Source: Desulfobacterales bacterium
GTDB lineage: Bacteria > Desulfobacterota > Desulfobacteria > Desulfobacterales > JAUWMJ01
Length of the DNA stretch: 7,356 nt
Direction of reading: 5' to 3'
Assembly: GCA_030613225.1 (NCBI GenBank)
Contig: JAUWMJ010000149.1
Location: 1-7,356, forward strand
Part shown: piece by piece, positions 4,583 through 7,356 of the stretch
Layout of the letters: every line of letters starts with the position of its first letter
Numbering within the stretch: position 1 is the first letter of the stretch
Notes under the pieces: model-generated
What the model saw: the letters and a program-made list of their open reading frames with translations, nothing else
The model's database searches: none
Told to the model about the DNA's origin: nothing
Position numbers and translations under genes: made by a program

Positions 4583-5867
4583 CAAAATCGCCTTCAGGCC
4601 CTTTGTCCGAAGAGATCCTGCCGGCACGCGCTATAATTTTATCTTCAGTCCACTGCATCGGATCTACAATATTTTTCGCTTTTGGACCTGGATCGTATGA
4701 GTTAGCCTCAAGTATTGCTTCAATAGCAAGCGGTGCGGTATTTTTTGTATTTAATACATTTACAAGCATGTTGTAAATAAAGCTTTCCACCCTGTTGATC
4801 ATTCTTTCCCTGATTTCTTTCGGCTGTCCCAAAAGTTTGTTTTCAAAGGGCAGGTTGAGTTTTTTGTAGTTCCCTCCCTTTAGTTCGTTAGCCCCGGCAT
4901 AGACTGTCATTTCGTTCCAAATTATTTCCGAAGCACCTTCTCCTTTAACCTTGATGAAATTTCCATTATCGTCAAGAATGGCGTTTCCATAGTCATTAAC
5001 TTCAAGACCCCATGAAATCATCTGCAGGGCTGTTGCCACATTTGCCTTGGTTGTTCTGGTTTTGGCAGCGATTTCTCTTAGTCGGTCCGAACTGTTTCCT
5101 GAAGTACCATGCTGGGCTCCTGATACCTTATAATCGGTAAGAGCATCGTGTATTTCTTTTGTTAAATCGATCTGTATTCCCTGGCTGCTTTCCTCAATTC
5201 CATGGGTTGTGCCATTATTTAATGCAATCCAGTCCGGAAAAATATCGTGGGCGTTTAATCCCTGAATTAAAAAGAGAGCCTCATCAACAGTTGAAAGGCC
5301 TGATTTACCTTTAATTTCACCAACTTCGGTCTCAAGGCCGGCCCATTTGGGTATAAAGGAGTTCAACTCTATATTGGCAAGAAGATTCTTGTCATCCGGC
5401 ATATGAGAAGCATCTATCGCAATTGAGGTTAATCCTGCATCAAAGAGGGTCGGAATTTCTATCCTGGCTGCTTCTAAATCCTCTTCCTTTTTGATACCAT
5501 AGTGATCGGCATGTATGGCGACCGGAACGGTAATACCAAGCTCGTTGCACATCGCATCAACATGCCTGGCTATATTCCAGTAATTCACAGCGCAGTATGC
5601 ATTGGCACCACCTTCTGATCTGGCGATTTCAATGATAATAGCAGCATTTGCTTTTTGAGCAGCCCTTAGAGCGCCTCGTATCACAAAGCTGTTCCTGCCG
5701 TTTGCTGCCATGGTCATGGTGTTTCCCTTGGTGAGCATTGCCCTGTCGATAAATTTCCCGCTTACGATGAGCGCTCTTGAATTCGGGAAAAGCTTTACAA
5801 CATTGGGCGGACGGCCTTTTTTAAGTGCCTTTTCAAAATCTGTAGAAGAAATACTTGTTGCTGACAT
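4575..5867 (-). CDS. fba: Class II fructose-bisphosphate aldolase (long form)
   Basis: 430 residues, longer than E. coli FbaA (359). It should reversibly split fructose 1,6-bisphosphate into DHAP and glyceraldehyde 3-phosphate in glycolysis or gluconeogenesis. Class II landmarks are present: H119-A-D121-H122 (catalytic Asp and zinc His), I-D-A-S-H-M-P (151-157, normally IDGSHLP), G-L-E-T-E-V-G-E (177-184), G-T-T-H222-G (zinc His) and G-A-Q-H253-G-T-S-G (zinc His and phosphate loop, normally HGGSG). The later K-x-N-I-D-T substrate motif reads K-A-N-V-A-T (274-279), so the usual Asp is Ala. Residues about 330-365 (G-G-N-Y-K-K onwards) correspond to the C-terminal helix region of FbaA, and about 60 further residues follow. 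The ATG at 5867 has a perfect AGGAGG at 5875-5880. A different sugar-phosphate substrate in the ketose-bisphosphate aldolase superfamily cannot be excluded. Confidence 0.88.
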   Translation of the reverse strand: MSATSISSTDFEKALKKGRPPNVVKLFPNSRALIVSGKFIDRAMLTKGNTMTMAANGRNSFVIRGALRAAQKANAAIIIEIARSEGGANAYCAVNYWNIARHVDAMCNELGITVPVAIHADHYGIKKEEDLEAARIEIPTLFDAGLTSIAIDASHMPDDKNLLANIELNSFIPKWAGLETEVGEIKGKSGLSTVDEALFLIQGLNAHDIFPDWIALNNGTTHGIEESSQGIQIDLTKEIHDALTDYKVSGAQHGTSGNSSDRLREIAAKTRTTKANVATALQMISWGLEVNDYGNAILDDNGNFIKVKGEGASEIIWNEMTVYAGANELKGGNYKKLNLPFENKLLGQPKEIRERMINRVESFIYNMLVNVLNTKNTAPLAIEAILEANSYDPGPKAKNIVDPMQWTEDKIIARAGRISSDKGPEGDFDD

Positions 5868-6184
5868 GGCTTATCCTCCTTTAAAAAAAAATAGTAAGAT
5901 GTTACAAAATGTTCTTTATTACAAATGAGTTAGCAGAGAAAAAATCTGATAATTTAGTTAGTTAGCTCTTCACTATCCGTGTGCTGTGGTAAATTTAACT
6001 TTTTATAAGGCTATCACTTTTTAAGAAGCTGTTATCTCGACAACGCAACTTACCAGCTTTATTTAAAGGATTATTTCCGATTAAAACTCGCAACACGCAA
6101 CTCGCAACACGAAACACCTACGTGATCACTAAACGAACAAGTTTAAAAAACGTATTATGGTTAGAGATAAATGTCGTTGTAAGG
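5868..6184. other. Gene-free region upstream of the aldolase
   Basis: These 317 bases should contain the aldolase promoter, but no box pair stands out. TTACAAA occurs twice in direct orientation, 17 bp apart (5902-5908 and 5919-5925), which could be an operator or chance. ACTTTTTA occurs twice near 5998 and 6016. A heptamer array lies at 6089-6116, followed by the palindrome GTGATCAC at 6122-6129. I see no credible ORF and no clear terminator for the gene ending at 6185. Confidence 0.5.
6085..6116. repeat. CGCAACN heptamer array
   Basis: 6089-6116 consists of four consecutive seven-base units: CGCAACA, CGCAACT, CGCAACA and CGAAACA. It can also be read as a 14-base direct repeat (AACTCGCAACACG at 6085 and 6099). 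The neighbouring GACAACGCAACTT near 6040 may be an outlier copy. It is the third array with a 7-8 base period in this window, and each has a different core. Confidence 0.75.
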
Positions 6185-7356
6185 TTATTCATCAATAAGA
6201 GAATATTCAGGCATCTTATAAAGCTTTCGAATCCGATAGCCCAATGTATCCGGGAGATATCTGCCCCAGATTTTTATCGGTATTTCATCCATATGAACTG
6301 TTGGGCTCAACCCTACTGCGAGAAGATATTCAATTATATACTCGATATTTAAAGAAATATTTCCATAAAGCTCCTGTTCCTGCCTCTGCATGAAAATTCT
6401 GCTTTCATGCATACTCCGGCCTATTTCAGACTCAACAAGCTCTTCAAAAGTTGTAAATATCAGATCAACATGGGTTGTATCTGCTCCAGTTATAATGAAC
6501 CCGGCAAAGTCTTTATATAACCGGACATTCGGCAATCTGTTTTTAATGGAATTTTGATATTTGCTATTTTTTTTAAATTTATCGGTAATATAATCGAAAT
6601 TTACCTTTAGTTCAATAATATAATGGACAGCGTTATAACTTCCGGAATGTCTATTTTTCTCAATTATTGAGACCCCAGGCAGCCTGGTGAGCAAAGATTC
6701 AAGTTTATTTTCTCCATACCCGTTATCGATAATTTTAGTCCCCAGAATGTCGTTTATTGTCATAGAATCAACTGGAAATTTGATGCCGTTCTTTCTGACT
6801 CGTGACATGATCTGCTTTTCTGCTTCAATATAATCGTTATGCAGTAAAAGTTCATTATGGTTCTTTCTTTTAGTTCTTTTATTTGAAATATCTTTTGCCA
6901 ACGCTTTGACTTCATTATAAATGTGCATCGAGGCATATCTGCTTGCCTTTTCAGCAATCCTTCTCGTACGCTTGAATCGACAAATACTAAGTAAATTAGT
7001 AAGACGATCATGATAAATATAACCTGTTATAGGAGATCCAACGTAATAGAATTCGGGCATTTCCATATATTCTGATATTAAAGACTTTATTCTATCAGAT
7101 TTTGGATGACTATTGTTGCATAAAAAATCCTTTAATACTTTTTTATGTGAAATTGACGTTTTTTTGAAAGGTAAGTTTGTAAGGGATTTGAGAAGATCAT
7201 TTATGAATAAGAGCAGGGTTTCCCATGCTGCAAAGCTGTCATAAGTGATTATCCTGGTGATTTTAAGGGGGTCTTCAGGTTCAAGTCTGTCGGAGAGCCA
7301 CCTGTTGGTAATTTCAAAAAATTCAGTTCTGTGTAAAAAGGCGGATAGGTACATGT
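6185..7356 (-). CDS. Uncharacterised protein with a possible divergent RelA/SpoT-like region, 5' end possibly outside window
   Basis: An ORF of at least 389 codons ends in TAA at 6187-6185. An ATG sits at 7354-7352, but the frame stays open to the window edge and no ribosome binding site can be seen, so the true start may lie outside. The protein is rich in Lys, Asn and Ile, more AT-driven than its neighbours, and has no signal peptide or clear membrane segment. The first 190 residues look helical and are not recognised. The second part has the order of RelA/SpoT synthetase blocks: T-I-N-D202-I-L-G-T-K-I-I (like DLxGxRI), H-S-G-S-Y240-N-A-V-H244 (like NGYQSLH), then H-V-D297-L-I-F-T-T-F-E-E-L-V-E-S-E-I-G (like the EVQIRT-M-AE-G strand and helix) and H316. 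The usual Arg is Lys and the usual catalytic Glu is Asp, so activity is doubtful. Function is unknown; the fold assignment is inference. Confidence 0.55.
   Translation of the reverse strand, partial: MYLSAFLHRTEFFEITNRWLSDRLEPEDPLKITRIITYDSFAAWETLLLFINDLLKSLTNLPFKKTSISHKKVLKDFLCNNSHPKSDRIKSLISEYMEMPEFYYVGSPITGYIYHDRLTNLLSICRFKRTRRIAEKASRYASMHIYNEVKALAKDISNKRTKRKNHNELLLHNDYIEAEKQIMSRVRKNGIKFPVDSMTINDILGTKIIDNGYGENKLESLLTRLPGVSIIEKNRHSGSYNAVHYIIELKVNFDYITDKFKKNSKYQNSIKNRLPNVRLYKDFAGFIITGADTTHVDLIFTTFEELVESEIGRSMHESRIFMQRQEQELYGNISLNIEYIIEYLLAVGLSPTVHMDEIPIKIWGRYLPDTLGYRIRKLYKMPEYSLIDE

Noticed and set aside
4583..4627. GTG at 4627 as start of the Nudix gene
   Set aside because: It would overlap the aldolase by 53 bp and add 15 residues before the zinc ribbon; ATG 4582 has a better-placed GAAGG.
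6062..6083. TAAAGG...CCGATTAA as a second sigma-28 promoter
   Set aside because: The gap between the boxes is far too short (about 9 bases after TAAA instead of about 15), and no gene follows on the plus strand.
6122..6352. Plus-strand ORF of 76 codons
   Set aside because: Most of it is antisense to the end of the long minus-strand ORF, and the product shows no family features.
6760..7011. Second minus-strand ORF inside the long 6185-7356 frame
   Set aside because: Different frame within a longer continuous ORF; its product shows no motif.

Overview
The window looks like chromosomal DNA of a moderately AT-rich Gram-negative bacterium. The best guess is a Desulfobacterota (deltaproteobacterial, Desulfobacterales-like) lineage. 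This rests on the style of the HisF/HisH proteins, the long class II aldolase, and a small minus-strand protein that resembles the FlgM-associated DVU0524-type family of sulfate reducers. The lineage is inferred from remembered family patterns, not from a database search.

Left third, plus strand: the 3' end of a CvpA-type membrane protein gene overlaps mazG (NTP pyrophosphohydrolase) by 19 bp, and mazG overlaps hisH by 17 bp, so these three are very probably one transcript. hisF follows after 263 bp without a gene. HisH and HisF form imidazole glycerol phosphate synthase, the step that joins histidine synthesis to purine salvage. No other his genes are present. The hisH-hisF gap holds two head-to-head arrays of a seven-base repeat (CAATTNN).

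Middle: just past hisF lies an imperfect palindrome with 49-nt arms. It sits in a segment bounded by a 13-bp direct repeat, which suggests a small inserted element. Two short minus-strand genes point back towards hisF: a DVU0524-like protein and a protein with a FlaG-like tail. Directly upstream of the pair is a near-consensus sigma-28 (FliA) promoter, so they are probably late flagellar genes in a locus with no other flagellar genes. Behind that promoter is a gene-free stretch of about 255 bp bounded by 17-bp inverted repeats. Its ends share a CGTTCAC core with the hisF-proximal element.

Right half, minus strand: a 430-residue class II fructose-bisphosphate aldolase is followed by a translationally coupled Nudix hydrolase with an N-terminal zinc ribbon. 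After another repeat-bearing gap comes an ORF of at least 389 codons that runs to the window edge. It has no confident family, but its second half has the layout of a divergent RelA/SpoT synthetase domain.

The main points of interest are the non-coding elements (palindrome, shared-end elements and three different 7-8-base repeat arrays, each in a different gap), the sigma-28 promoter on an orphan flagellar-type pair, and the possible RelA/SpoT-like protein. I see no CRISPR array, tRNA, rRNA, transposase gene or recognisable defence system.
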